DNA of 64,000 bases from Gossypium raimondii. Taxonomy: Eukaryota > Streptophyta > Magnoliopsida > Malvales > Malvaceae. How positions within the stretch are numbered: position 1 is the first letter of the stretch; every line of letters starts with the position of its first letter. The position numbers and the translations under genes were made by a program. Of this stretch, positions 10,812-23,266 are shown piece by piece. The stretch spans positions 58,537,980 to 58,601,979 of the forward strand of contig NC_068575.1 of the NCBI RefSeq assembly GCF_025698545.1, in the 5' to 3' direction. The notes below the pieces were generated by a model. It saw nothing but the letters and a program-made list of their open reading frames with translations, searched no databases and had not been told where the DNA came from.

Positions 10812-13800
10812 CTAAGCAATGGCATATGTGAGCGTCTCCACCTCTGTAGGTCGCCACATGGATTTCTGGACACACAGCAAGCCTTCCTTGTCCTTAGAGT
10901 AACTCAACCGGACTTCCCAATGCATGGACCGTACCATATTCTCCAGCTCGGTAATGGTTTCGACATCATCCCGAGCAATAAGCTTTCCTCCCGGTCTTAA
11001 AATACGATCCACCTCGGCAACCACAGCCACGAAATTGCACCTACGTGCTCGTAAACAATGGCAAAGTTAAAGGGTGAAGCAGATGATTAATAGCATATTA
11101 TGGCTTACACTGGAAACAGGGATTCTGGTTCTAAACCATACATGATGAAAAGGTAAATGGAATTTTTATTTATTAAAAGAACAGGTTATGGAACTATGAC
11201 TCAAAGAAATATGAAAAATACAAACCTCTTTTTAACCCTGGAGAATATATGGTCGGCATGGAGAAGATCGTAAGATCTTGGATAGGTGCTAAATGATTCA
11301 CACCAATCATGATATATGCCAAACAGACCTCTTTCATAAATTATGGGAAGTGTATCTGGAGAGTCAACTGGGATCACATTCATGACCCATAAATTCATAT
11401 CTTTGAGTGCCGCAGCAAATCTGTGCGCATACCACAGTCAGAATAACTAAAAGGGAAGCCTGTCAAACCGTTATTTCCTTCCTACTTCATAGAGAAAATG
11501 GAAATTGTTGCTTACCCTCCATAAACAGCTTTCATGTCCATGACATTTCTGACTGATGACCAATTTATTCCCATTCCTTGCATGTATGACTTGGTTACCA
11601 CCTGTTTCCAATGCTCATTGTCTGCAGCAAGATCTTCTGGTGCTGCTTTGCCATAAACTCCAACTTGGGAACTCAACAACCAGTAAGGTGATTTTTCCAA
11701 CCTTGCTGGCCATTCCTCAGGCCACTTAGACCCACGTTCTGATGGATCTAGAGGCACTTTGTGCATGCATGTTTGAAGTGGCACATTCCTGTCGATAAGA
11801 AACAAAACGAATGGCTCTTTGGATAGCTATATTGCAAGAGATCCATATTTATTCTAAAGTACCAGTGGAAAGAGCAACGAGATTCTTTGGATAAGTAATA
11901 TGCGTTTTGTTCCTACAGGTCAATCAGATAGTTGTGCTGAGTTTAGAAAAAGAGTATTTCCGTAGCTTACTCAAAGAATGCATGTTATCTTGTTTACTGT
12001 TCAGTGGATATTTCTGGTGTCATCATATAAAGTAGTGCTAGAATAGTTTTAGCCGGAATATAGTTTTTACATCCAAGTTAGAGGGAAAAAAAGTATTACC
12101 AAGCCGCGTTTGGATCATCGGACTCGGGACATAGTGGAGGTTCTTGTTGTGACCTTTGCTCATAGCACTCATTAGATGTAGGCTTTCTAAATGTTGCTAT
12201 GGCCACCTTATTTATTGGTTCTTTAGAAGTTTTGTTTACAAGCTCCCAGCACATAGCTTTTGTTTGTTCAATCATAGCTGCACAAAATCCACACATAAAT
12301 TAAGCAGCAGTAAGACACAAAATAGTTCTCATACAAGGCCAAAGACGGTACAATCGAATTATATACCCTTCCAGATTTCAACATCTTGAGCTTTTAACTG
12401 ATAAACAGGAGTAGCAGACCACAAAAAGAAACCACCGGGTCGCAGCAAACGATTGAGCTCCAAGAGGAGTTTACCACCTGCATATTGCTAAGACCAACAA
12501 ATATTCAAGCACAGCCAATCCCATAAAGTGCATGGCATGATAAGCTCATAATTAAAATTTTGTGAAGTAGGTTGTAATATACCTTCTATGTGCCATGGCA
12601 CTCTACATCGTGCACAATGAATAATATCAAATACAGTGCCAGGGTAGGGAAGTCTTTTAGTACCCATCACAGCAGACACAGCAGGAATGCCCCTTTCAAG
12701 TGCAAATTGTACTTGAGCTTCATGTTCATCTTTTGGTGCTAGGGACATGGCCAGCACATTTCTTTCAAAAAGATAACCTCCAAAGCTGGCAACCCCACAT
12801 CCGACGTCCAATATTACACGAGAGCGTTTTCCCCATGCTATATCAGGTACAGCCTGCATGAATAATCAAACACCAAGCGCAAGTTGATATAACATACAGG
12901 AGAGGAAAATTGACCATGAATAAAAGTAATTTTTTGCTTATTGTCATCATTATCGGAATGCAACAGGTAATTCCACACGTGGTAAACAAACATTCTTTTA
13001 AAGCATAAAATATTTGTAGAAAGATTCACGCAATCAAAGTTGCGGATGAGCGCCTCGAGAGAAATGAAAAAGATATATCATATGCACACATAAGCATACA
13101 TTAAAAAATATATCAACATGTGTCCAGAATTGAGATACTATGAACTTCTTGACGCTCCTTACGAGCATGCCTGTTAATTAAAACTTATTCATGAATACTC
13201 CAATCCCTACTAGAATTAATGAGCAATTAAAAATGAAGATTTGATGAATCAATTTCAACTTATTGGAAGAAATGCTCCAATAAAAACAAAAAATTTCACA
13301 TCCAGGAAAGGCTTCAAGTATAAGCTCATGACCTCTTTCATGGACTGTAAAATTGTAGGTTTAACATACCTATTAAAATAAAAATCTGCTTGGAAGTACT
13401 CATTATGTTTGCCTCTGCTAGCTGCCTATAGGGTTAATTTCTAAGTTAAAATCCACTAAATTGCTTCTTTTACGGTAGATAGGCTTTTTCTACAACTTGT
13501 AATTACAGGAAGTATTAACTTATTAGGAAATATGCACTCATTAAAATCTCAATAGGCCTTAATGAACAGTTTGGTTGTAACACAAATTTTAAGCCAATGC
13601 ATAATAGGTAAGCATAATATTGACATGGATGATATATGTTGTTTTCGTAGAATTCATTACTATCAAAACAATCACGGTTGGCTCATAATGGAAATCAAAG
13701 GAACTGATAACAATAGCTATTGTGTTTCACTGTAAGGTACTGAAATGTCATTTTAAGCTATAGCTTCAGATCAAATGACATTCATATCAAAGCTTTTATC

Positions 13801-15494
13801 ATGTGTTATATGTATAAGTTTACCACTGTAATAATAGTTAACAAATAGAAAGACAAGAATGAATATTCAACAAGTAGTGACCACACCGGAAGGAGTGAGA
13901 CACAGTAATAAATTATATGATATAATAAAGAAATTCAAAGATATACGTTCACTTCGAGCACTCACCTTTTGTATAAAGTCGATATAATGAAGTGCACCTC
14001 TCCTAAACTGGGTTCCACCACCAGGAAATGTTAAGTAATCCCCAGTAATTTTCAACCAATTCTGACCCCCCTTAAATTCTACTAGTTTGGAGTGGGGAAC
14101 ATTTTTGTACCAAATCTGAAGGAGGAAAGCTTTTGTTAATTCATCTTATCAGGCACAAACCAAAGTGAAAACTTAAACCAGCACATGTTAAGTTCAAGTA
14201 CCTTGTCCCTACTTTTCGGCCACTCTATTGGGAATTTGTATCCTTCAGGAAGAGGAACAAGGCAGGTTGGTGGCACTTCTGGACAGTGCCTTTCTCGATG
14301 CTCATAATGTATATTAGTAGGAAGATTCCTGATGGCTTCACAATTGTCAAGGCATGGGATAAAATCAGGCCCGGCAGTGGAATTGCAAAGCTTCCAACTG
14401 TAATCCTTTGATGATGAGTTTGATGATGACTCAGCATTTTTTTCTTTATTTGATTCTGCCGCTTGAGTAGTGAATGATCCATTCTGAATCATGGTTTCAT
14501 TCAAAAGCTCAGATTGAGCAACAGATGGGAAAACTTCATTTGAGCTCTTTTTCACTTGACTATCAGAGCTTTTATCGAACACATTGCCATTATTTTTGTC
14601 AACCTTATCCCCTTTAGGGAAAACTTCATTTGATCTCTTTTTCACCTGATCATCAAAGCTTTTATCAAACACCTTATCTCCTTTTGGGGCATCTTCATTT
14701 GAACTCTTTTTCACTTGACTATCAGAGCTTTTATCGAACCCATTGTCATTATTTTTGTCAACCTTATCCCCTTTAGGGAAAACTTCATTTGAGCTCTTTT
14801 TCACCTGATCAACAAAGCTTTTATCAAACACCTTATCTCCTTTTGGGGAATCTTCATTTGAACTCTTCCCTTTCACCTGATCAGCTGAGCGTTTATCCGA
14901 CACCTTGTCATCATTTTTATCAACCTTATCCCCGTAAGTCCTGGAAGTGCTTTCATCTCCTTTCTTTTCAGCATAATCAGAACCAGATTTCTTGTCATCC
15001 TTAATAGAATGAGGTTTCTCATTGTTGTTTTCAGACCCTTGTCCACCCAGATTCTCACTGTTGTAAACGTTTTTCTCTCCACCTACAGAATTGAATTGCT
15101 GATTATCCTTCTTAGACTTGTCCCACTTAGCCTCTTCAGTTTTCTCCTGATTTTCTTCTGCAGCTAAGTTGGCTTTGCCCTTATCTTTAGCCAGACTCAC
15201 GTCTAAATTCTTTTCCGGGCCATCTTTACGTAGATCATTAGGCTTATCTTCAAACTGCGGCTTATTGTCTCTGTCATTGCTATCCACGATTACCGTCTCA
15301 ACCTGATCCTTGAGCTGATTTTTCTTTTCTTCAGCCGGATCATCCCCGTTTTGGACCGGGACAACCCAGGACGAAGTTATCATCCAAATCCCAACCAAAC
15401 ATAATCCCATGAAAATCACAATGGTGACGGTGGAACAATAACTCGAAGACTTATTGTTATTATTATCTACCCTATTGTATCTTCCTAAAGCCAT
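10812..15494 (-). CDS. PMT-type probable methyltransferase (PMT24-27 group)
   Basis: Eight exons by splice sites and frame: 15494-14202, 14115-13966, 12853-12583, 12477-12367, 12277-12100, 11788-11516, 11420-11226 and 11040-10812, giving 899 residues. The product is a type II Golgi membrane protein: a short cytosolic N-terminus, one membrane segment at about 21-43, a long Lys/Asp/Ser-rich stem to about 370, then the DUF248/QUA2-like methyltransferase domain. Landmarks are [37 protein letters not shown], the SAM-binding loop DVGCG (497-501), and a second half with [14 protein letters not shown] and [12 protein letters not shown]2 and related PMTs are tied to homogalacturonan pectin methylation; exact substrate is inferred. 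The stem contains 159-bp tandem repeats at about residues 185-320. The long acidic stem fits the PMT24/25/26 subgroup. Confidence 0.93.
14534..14940 (-). repeat. 159-bp coding minisatellite in PMT exon 1
   Basis: Two full 159-bp units (14534-14692 and 14693-14851) and part of a third, each encoding 53 residues, keep the reading frame. Each unit contains two related halves built around KGDKVFDKS and KGDKVDKNN with QVKKSSNE. The copies are highly similar, so copy number is probably polymorphic. Confidence 0.85.
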
Positions 15495-15541
15495 GGTAAC
15501 TATTTCCTTCCTTTTCCAATCAAATCTTCAAAAATACAAAC

Positions 15542-16034
15542 CTGAAATGTTTATGAAAACAAACATCATAACTAGGCTAATACATCATTGAAAAATGCAA
15601 CATATCTAAGAATTCAAATAAATCCACTTATAGTAAAACTAAATTAAGTTTTACTCGCATACACTAAAAATATTAAATCTAAATTTATACAAGTGCAGGT
15701 ATACCCTCTTCATATATATATGTGTGTGTGTGAATAAAGCAACGGATCATATAATTGAAATTGCCAGAATTATATTGTTCGAACATCAAGATCTAGGAAA
15801 ACAATCTATGCCTTGGAAAACAAGAAAGAAACCGTTATCACATTTTAAAATAATTTTTTCTAAATAAACATAATAATTTTGAACCAATAAACAACAATTG
15901 ATATCATATAAAAAATTGTTCAAAATTTAGCTCAACACAGATGGAAGAGATAAGCCGATACAAGTTCAAGACTCTTATTACACTAGATCAACAACAAAAC
16001 AAAGAAATCTAACTCGGAAACAAAAGAAATATAC
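15542..16034 (-). other. 5'-UTR intron of the PMT gene
   Basis: Reading the minus strand, a leader exon ends TTTTGTTTTCAG before GTAT at 16034, and a pyrimidine-rich acceptor ACATTTCAG ends at 15542, followed by a leader piece (15541-15495) that runs into the start codon. The splice signals are good but the intron is inferred without transcripts. Confidence 0.55.
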
Positions 16035-16142
16035 CTGAAAACAAAAATGGAAAGATCTGAAGCAAAGAAGAGAGCTTTAAAAGTCGTTATTGATTGTTTC
16101 TGCATTAAGCAATGGCAGAATGATGCTGCTTTATTTCTTTTG

Positions 16143-16152
16143 TATTTATATA
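16143..16152 (-). promoter_or_regulatory. TATA box for the PMT gene
   Basis: The minus strand reads TATATAAATA here. It lies roughly 110 bases above the leader-intron donor, giving an expected transcript start near 16115 and a first leader exon of about 80 bases. Confidence 0.5.
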
Positions 16153-16423
16153 CATATAACAGAGAATTCCAGCTTTTAGCTAACGCTGGAATTAAGAGTT
16201 TTTTCTTCCTTCCTTTCTAGTTGGTTTAATAGTGTAAAATTTAGAGATTATATATTCAAAGCAAAAACAAATGAGAGATAAAAAGGGGAAGAGGGGAGTT
16301 GTGAGCCAAGCAATTAATACACTAAGAGAAAGAGTCGGCCACGGGAAAGGAAATGGGAAGCGGAATGCCCGCGAAAATAGTGGGTTAATTAGGCTCCCTT
16401 TGTTTCCTCTCAACAATTTTCAA

Positions 16424-16458
<35 letters not shown>
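16424..16458. repeat. (AAT)n microsatellite
   Basis: About eleven AAT units lying some 270 bases above the PMT TATA box. The run explains an apparent poly-Asn open frame across 16271-16600, which I do not regard as a gene. Confidence 0.9.
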
Positions 16459-16461
<3 letters not shown>

Positions 16462-18859
16462 TTTATTTATCATGTGTTTGCCTTTATTCCTTAGTCCTCG
16501 TCAAATCTGTCGAGCGCTAGGCATCACCTTCGCCCACAACCAATGGCACCAATTTTACCCTTATTTTGAATTTCTCGATTTTCATGTCATCAAACTATAA
16601 ATCGGTTGTGGAACTATCAACATGGCCTTTCACCTATTAGCTAGGTCTCCAATACATCCTCACTTATATATTTCCAATTTTGCTTGCAAGCACAACTTCA
16701 AATGCAACAAATTAACTTGTTATGAACAACAATTTAAAAACATCAATTCTTACTCTTTTCTACCTCATGCTGTAATTTTTGACCTAATATAAAGTTGGTA
16801 GTCGTTAATGTTAACCCAACCTCTACCTAAGTCTTTTTCATTTTTTTTCCTTAAATTATTTTATTTATAAAATTATTGTTTTAATAAATAGATATAATGT
16901 TAGAACATGAGAAGATAGGTTTTCAATTATTTATACATATTTGTATAATTCTGTATATATTTTATAAAACGTTATGTATTTTTATCAATAATTAAATTTT
17001 TAAATGTTTTTAAAGTTTTAAAATTTTTAATTTTAATTTTTAATAATCAAGACTAAATTAATATATAGAATATGTAAAGTTGAGAGTTGAATTTGTTGAT
17101 TTTTATTTTAGAAATGAGACAAAATATATAAAATCTGTAAATATTGGAGGCTAAATTTGTTATTATGCTAATAAAAAAGTCATACAATATTTCATTAGTG
17201 ATTAACATAAGAGTGACCAGAATATTATTTTTGATAGTGTTAGTGACTAAAATAAAAATTTTAAACGTGGGTGATCAAAATAAAAGCACGCTTATAGTTG
17301 AATGATTATTTCTATTGTTTACCCTTTCTATTATTAGGGGTAAAAATATCATGGAGGCCCTTATGTTAAGACTTAGATGACATTTTGTCTCCTTTACTAA
17401 AAAAATAGACAAATTAGCCCTTATATGTTAGATCAAACAAAAAATTGGTCATTTCGTTAAAAATTACATCCAATTCTACAATTAAGCGATGACATGACTG
17501 GTGGAGCAAGTAGGCTACCTCAATTTGACATGGCAAAGCAATCCTTAAAAAAAAATTAAATGTTTAGTAATTATTTGAATTTGAATGTAGTTTTTCAAAT
17601 AATTATAATAATTATAAAATTATTAAAATTATTTTAAAATTAATAAAAATATTTGATTTGCAAATTAATTATCATCATCAAGTTACAACTTATTTAATAT
17701 TTAATAATTATTACGATGAATTGTTATAAATATGAAAAATGAAATGAAATGACAAATAACTAGAAAAATCATGTAAAATTTAATAGAAGTGACAACATTT
17801 GTTTTAAGCAATTATTTTCCTCACATCTTGTCCTCTACTAAATATACCAATTTGAGGAAATATGTTACAAATTTAGGCCAAAAACAACAAATATTTAAGG
17901 GAATATAATTAAAGTAAATGACATGAAATATAAGAATTAGTCACTGAAAAATAAAAAGTTGTAGATTTTATTATTTTGAATTTGTGGTTTAGTGAGAGTT
18001 TTTTAATTTTGATTACTTGTTTTAAATTAAGATTGATTTTTAAATATTTTATAAAAATCCGTATTGTTGTAACTAGACAATCACTGTACGAATTTTGGAG
18101 TTAGGTCAAATTTTAAATGAGAAAAGATTAAAGGAGAGGAGAAACGGGGGAAGAAAGTAATGAAAGCATAAAATTAATTAAATGAGGAAAAATCAAGAAA
18201 ATTTATTTAAATAAGAAAAAAATTCATTTTGAACTTCAATTATATAACCCTTCAAAGAAATTAAATTAATTACTAAATCATTTTTATTTTTTATTTGCGA
18301 AAAAATACATTCATTGCGAGATAGTGATACATGCAATATATTTCTCTATTAAATCGTTTTCATTTATTCAACGTGTCGATTTGTATAGGATTGTGTTGAG
18401 CTAATGAAAGGATCGATTGAACATATATATGACTAGGGCTCAAATAATTTGTAATTAAGTTCTAACTTTTCTTTTATTAATTACAATATTATTTAGTCAT
18501 GAAGTCAATCCATTAAAAGTACCATCATCGAACTCTCCTTTATTATATACTATTACAAAAACAACTTATAATTATCTGGTCTAATGACCTTGTTATTAGT
18601 GTGTTACCTTCATAAGATATATTTTATCTCTTTAAATTAATTTCGTTCACTTAATATTATTTTATTTTATTTCATGATAACTATTACATATTCTTTCATA
18701 AAAAGTATATTACTAACATGTAACTCAAACTATGTAAATATCGAGGGTTAAATTTATCATTATGCTTAAATAAAATAACTTAAACTAATATTTTAAAAAA
18801 TTATCTCATTTAAAAAATACTCTCTTAAAAAAATTACCATTAGTTTTGTTATACATCAG
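16459..18859. other. intergenic with decayed MITE pieces
   Basis: No gene is supported. A segment about 17100-17325 is built of phrases such as GTGACTAAAATAAAAATTT and ends GTTTACCC, like the arm of the fold-back element at 55068-55517. The block about 17336-17530 (GGGTAAAAATATCATGGAGG, AAATTAGCCCTTATATGTTAG) looks like another common dispersed repeat. Neither has identifiable target duplications. Confidence 0.4.
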
Positions 18860-20000
18860 TAATAACCAACCCGAGCCCTAAATAAGACCCGTGTTTGTCA
18901 CCCGCGACCTGAATAGGTTCCACCAAACGATCGAGTGCGAGGCGAACCACGAGAGGACAACAAGGGAGTCCGCTGATCTAGCTCGTGGGTCCAGCTCGCA
19001 CAAACCGAGGAAGGATCACAAGCCAAGTCCGCATATACCCCAAGGTGCTCGCTAAAGGCCCAAGGTGCTCACAGAATGGAGATTACGTGGTTTGTAGGCA
19101 ACCCATAATGAAACACATGTCCAGTAGGCCTGGAGCCCGCACGAAATGTCAGTCCTAGGAACGATGGAGTTAAGATAAAATAGTGAGGTCAGGTTAGACC
19201 TTCTCATGGGTCGGGCCACCCGACCCAACCCGAAGGCTCTCCTGAAATGTGGGAGGGTTTGGGTAAAAATATAGGCCCGAAAAATGGGCTTGGACAAAAA
19301 AATAAGGTCCGTTTAAGAAACGGGCCGGGCCTCAGGTAAGGCAATTTTGGCCCGGGGCGCCCGAATTCACTAAATGACAAAAATAATCTGTTATGTTTTT
19401 TGTTTTTTAATATTATTTCCTTGTTATTTTCTTCCTATATTGCGACCATTTTACTATTATGTTGCTACTCCTATTTTGTTGTTATTGTATAAAACTTATT
19501 TTATTGTTAATTTTGTTATTATTTTAAAGACATTTGTTAATTTTGTTATTATTTTAGAGGCATTTACTTGTTAAGTTGTATTTATCTTAGTGCTATTTAA
19601 GTATATATATTTTTTAAAATTTATTTTCAATTTGTTGGAAAATATTTATTTTGATGTATTATATATATATATTTTAAAAGTATTTAAAAAATAATATAAA
19701 AATTAATATGAGCGGGTCGAGTCTCGCCCTGGTTTTAACATTTTTATCTAGATTAGGCTTGGACAAAATTTTAGGCCCATTTTTCGAGCTGGGCAAGGCT
19801 CGAGCCTAGCAAATGGGCCTAAATTTATAGTTGAGCCCGACCTGGCCCATGCACACCTCTAGGTCAGGTTGTGAGTTGCAGTATAAATACCTGAAGACTC
19901 CTATTGATAAGATACAAGACAAAAATTACTCAACAAGTTTTAAAAAATTATACTAAATATCTTCTAAATATCAATATATATATTGACAGTGATAAAAGTT
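18860..20000. repeat. old GC-rich LTR-like sequence, interrupted
   Basis: The sequence 18860-19195 and its continuation from 19861 are GC-rich compared with the flanks and read as one unit once the nested element at 19196-19860 is set aside. A TATA-like stretch CAGTATAAATACCTGAAG near 19879-19896 is consistent with an LTR promoter. I could not fix both ends. The family is uncertain, and the calls rest on composition and context. Confidence 0.4.
19196..19860. mobile_element. MULE-like MITE, 665 bp, nested
   Basis: The left end reads AGACCTTCTCATGGGTCGGG; the reverse complement of the right end reads AGAGGTGTGCATGGGCCAGG. These form an imperfect inverted repeat with GC-rich tips. It is flanked on both sides by the 10-base direct repeat AGGTCAGGTT (19186-19195 and 19861-19870). 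A 9-11 bp duplication is typical of Mutator-like elements. The interior is non-coding, with further short inverted phrases (TGGGCTTGGACAAAA, AGGCCCATTTTTCG). Confidence 0.7.
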
Positions 20001-20483
20001 GGTGTATATAAATATTTTGATTTTGTATTCATTTGATAATTTGAAATCAAAATCTTTTCAAGCGGATTTAACTATGTCGAGGACTGATTTAAGAGGGATC
20101 ATAAAGTGAGAGGCATTAATTGATTTTACTTGGCGAGGGTACGTTGTGGTATAAAATTGTTCTAAAAATAGAGGGCTTTGTAGACCATAGAAGGTAAAGA
20201 CATTTCACCAAATGGGGCGGGCAACCGTCTAATTTCTCTCCTATTCTCCCAGCTTCCTTTCTTCTCTGCAACAAGGAAATTCAAAAAAGGAAAAACCCAA
20301 AGTCATTGCTTTGTACAGCTAAAAGAATTAGGAAATAATTTTTTTGAAATGAAAAACCATAACCAATAGTGGAAATAATAAACACATAGTGTGCATGTAT
20401 AATAGTCGGATATGTGAATTGAAAAAAGTGTAGGGTTTTCACGGTGCAAGACCAGCAAATTAAAGGCAAGAAAAAAAAAAAGA
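20001..20483. other. upstream region of the CHX gene
   Basis: About 480 bases before the CHX start. The part near 20220-20290 is pyrimidine-rich (TTCTCTCCTATTCTCCCAG) and probably belongs to the core promoter or leader. No clear TATA box was chosen. Confidence 0.35.
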
Positions 20484-23266
20484 ATGGCAATGGCGACGAC
20501 TAGAGCAGAAGATTTGATAGTTTGCTATTCACCGAAAATGGTAACTGCAAAGGGTATATGGAAAGGTGACAACCCTTTGGATTATTCCATTCCTCTCGTC
20601 ATCTTGCAGATGACAATCGTCGTTGCCACCACTCGCATCATGGTGTTCGTCCTCAAACCCCTGCGCCAACCTCGAGTCGTTTCCGAGATTCTCGTAGGTT
20701 ACTTCAAGTTCCACCGCTCAAATGCATCCTAGATATTGCATTGGTTATGTTTAACTTTAACTTGATTTGAACAGGGCGGAGTAATATTAGGTCCATCGGT
20801 GCTAGGACGGGTTCAAGGATTTGCCAGCACAATTTTTCCCTCAAGGAGTGTGATGGTGCTTGAAACAATGGCAAACGTTGGTCTGGTTTACTTCCTCTTC
20901 CTCGTTGGTGTGGAAATGGACCTAACGGTGCTTCGTAAGACAGGAAAAAGGGCATTGGCGGTTGCTATTGGCGGCATGATATTGCCCTTTGTAGTTGGCA
21001 TCTGTTTCACTATTGTTCTCCATGAGAGGAAACCAAAATCTCTAAACACAGCCACCTACATCCTCTTGCTTGGTGTCACACTCTCGGTCACCGCGTTTCC
21101 AGTGCTAGCTCGAATCCTCTTCGAACTGAAACTGATTAACTCAGAAATCGGCAAATTGGCAATGTCTTCGGCTCTTCTTAACGTCATGTGCGCTTGGATT
21201 CTTTTAGCATTTGCCATTGCAACTGCGGATAATGATGCAAAGTCCTTTACTTCGCTTTGGGTGCTTCTTGCCTGTGTAGGTTTCGTTGTGGTTTGCATTG
21301 TTTTTGTTAGGCCAGCAATTACATGGATGGTTGGAACAACCTCAGAAGGGGAACCCTTGAGCGAATTTACTATATGCGTCATTCTAACGGGGGCGATGAT
21401 CTCAGGTTTCATTACGGATGCCATTGGGACACATTCTGTTTTTGGAGCTTTTGTGTTTGGTCTCGTAATTCCCAATGGCGCCCTTGGAGTTGTTTTATTA
21501 GAAAAGCTTGATGACTTTGTTTCCGGACTTTTACTCCCTCTCTTCTTTGCTATCAGCGGGCTGAAGACCAATTTTGCTTCTATCGATAGCGGTCGAACAT
21601 GGGGCGTCTTAGCATTCATTACCTTCCTCTCTTGCGCCGGCAAGATAGCCGGAACTATGCTTGTAACAATGTTTCTCCGGATGCCATATAATGATGGATT
21701 TATACTTGGAGTACTCATGAATGCCAAAGGCCTCGTTGAATTGATTGTTCTTAACATTGGCAAAGATCGGAAGGTAGTGTACTTGTATGTTTTCCCTTTC
21801 ATTGATCATTAATGTCACACCGGCAAGCCACTCTCATAATTCCTTCAGCCACTTCATGCTCACAGTTCCATATTATCCTTTTTAGGAGTCCATTTGACAA
21901 ATTATGAACATGACTATTTAAGGAAATGAGAGCTCCTTATCGGTTGATCCATCATAACAATTGAAAAAGAAACACTGATTTGCAGGTCTTAGATGATGAA
22001 TCATTTTCTGTCATGGTGATTGTAGCGGTGGTTATGACTGCCATCATATCACCCATTGTGGCAACCATGTACAAGCCAACGAGGAGTTCCGTGTCATATG
22101 AACGTCGAACACTTCAACGAGCACTGCATGATGGAGAGCTGCGACTGCTTGTATGCATCCACACCCATCGCAATGTCCCCGCAATAATCAACCTACTTGA
22201 AGCCTCAAACCCCACCACCAAATCTCCATTATGTATCTACGTGCTTCATCTCGTTGAACTCTCTGGTCATGCATCAGGGATGCTCATCGTCCATAACGCC
22301 CGCAAGTCCAAACACGTTCCCACGGCGAAGAACCGAACTCAAGCTCAATCGGACAACATAATCAACGGTTTCGAAAGCTTTGAGCAACATTCGAGCTATG
22401 TCTCCATTCACCCACTCACGGCCATTTCCCCTTACAACTCCATTCACGAAGATATATGTAGCGTGGCCGAGGACAAACGTGTATCCCTCGTAATCATCCC
22501 TTTCCATAAACAACAAACGGTGGATGGAGGGATGGAAGGGACGAACCCAGCGTTCGGATCAGTTAACCAGAATTTACTAGCCAAGGCGCCTTGCTCGGTG
22601 GGCATTTTAGTCGACCGAGGCGTAAGTGGGTCAGCTCGGGTTGCTGCAAACGAAGTGTCTCGCCAAGTTTGTGTGCTGTTTTTCGGTGGTCCAGACGATA
22701 GAGAAGCTCTTGCTTATGGGTGGAGAATGTGTGAAAATCCAGGGATTGCTCTCACTGTGCTACGATTCGTTCCAGGTGCCAATGCAACACTCTCAACGAT
22801 GCTGCCTACTGATGACCCAGACAACCCGAATGTGTTAACAGTGGAAGCAACCAGCAGCTGGGAAAATGGGCTTGATGATGAATACATAAACGATTTCAGA
22901 AGCAAGAATGATGATGATGAATCTATCGTATACACTGAGAATGTGGTAAACAGTAGCGAGGAAACTGTTGCAGCGATTAGGAAATTAGACAACTACCATG
23001 ATTTGCTCATTGTTGGGAGAGGACATGGCGTGATGTCGCCATTAACAACCGGCCTTACCGATTGGAGTGAGTGCCCGGAGCTCGGTGCGATCGGAGATAT
23101 TCTAGCGGAGTCGGATTTTTCGTCCACCGTATCTGTGCTAGTAATTCAACAGTATATTGGGTCATCCCAACATGAATTGACTGGATCACCGCATAGCACA
23201 TCTCAATCCGACGATGAGCTTATCCATCGCCGGACATGGTCACCAAAGAAAACTGATTATATTTGA
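20484..23266 (+). CDS. cation/H+ antiporter, CHX family (CHX15-like)
   Basis: Three exons (20484-20693, 20775-21773, 21986-23266) give 829 residues, the usual length for plant CHX. The family moves K+ or Na+ against H+ across endomembrane or plasma membranes and is often expressed in pollen. The N-terminus (GIWKGDNPLDYSIPLVILQM) and RQPRVVSEILGGVILGPSVLGR are CHX hallmarks. About twelve hydrophobic segments form the CPA2 exchanger domain (about 45-430), including NVGLVYFLFLVGVEMD, GVTLSVTAFPVLARIL, FGAFVFGLVIP and NAKGLVELIVLNIGKDRKVL. A hydrophilic C-terminal half with two Usp-like folds follows, including CVLFFGGPDDREALAYG. One key site is unusual: where CHX proteins carry Asn-Asp in the core ion-binding helix, this one reads SSALLNVMCAWILL with Val207. 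The rest of the frame is intact, so it is not an obvious pseudogene. Closest named relative by eye is CHX15; the exact orthologue is uncertain. Confidence 0.93.

Noticed and set aside
16271-16600. 109-residue frame with a poly-Asn run
   Set aside because: It is produced by the AAT microsatellite upstream of the PMT promoter.
21056-21802. 248-residue open frame on the minus strand
   Set aside because: It lies antisense to CHX exon 2, which has clear family motifs; long open antisense frames are common opposite membrane-protein exons.
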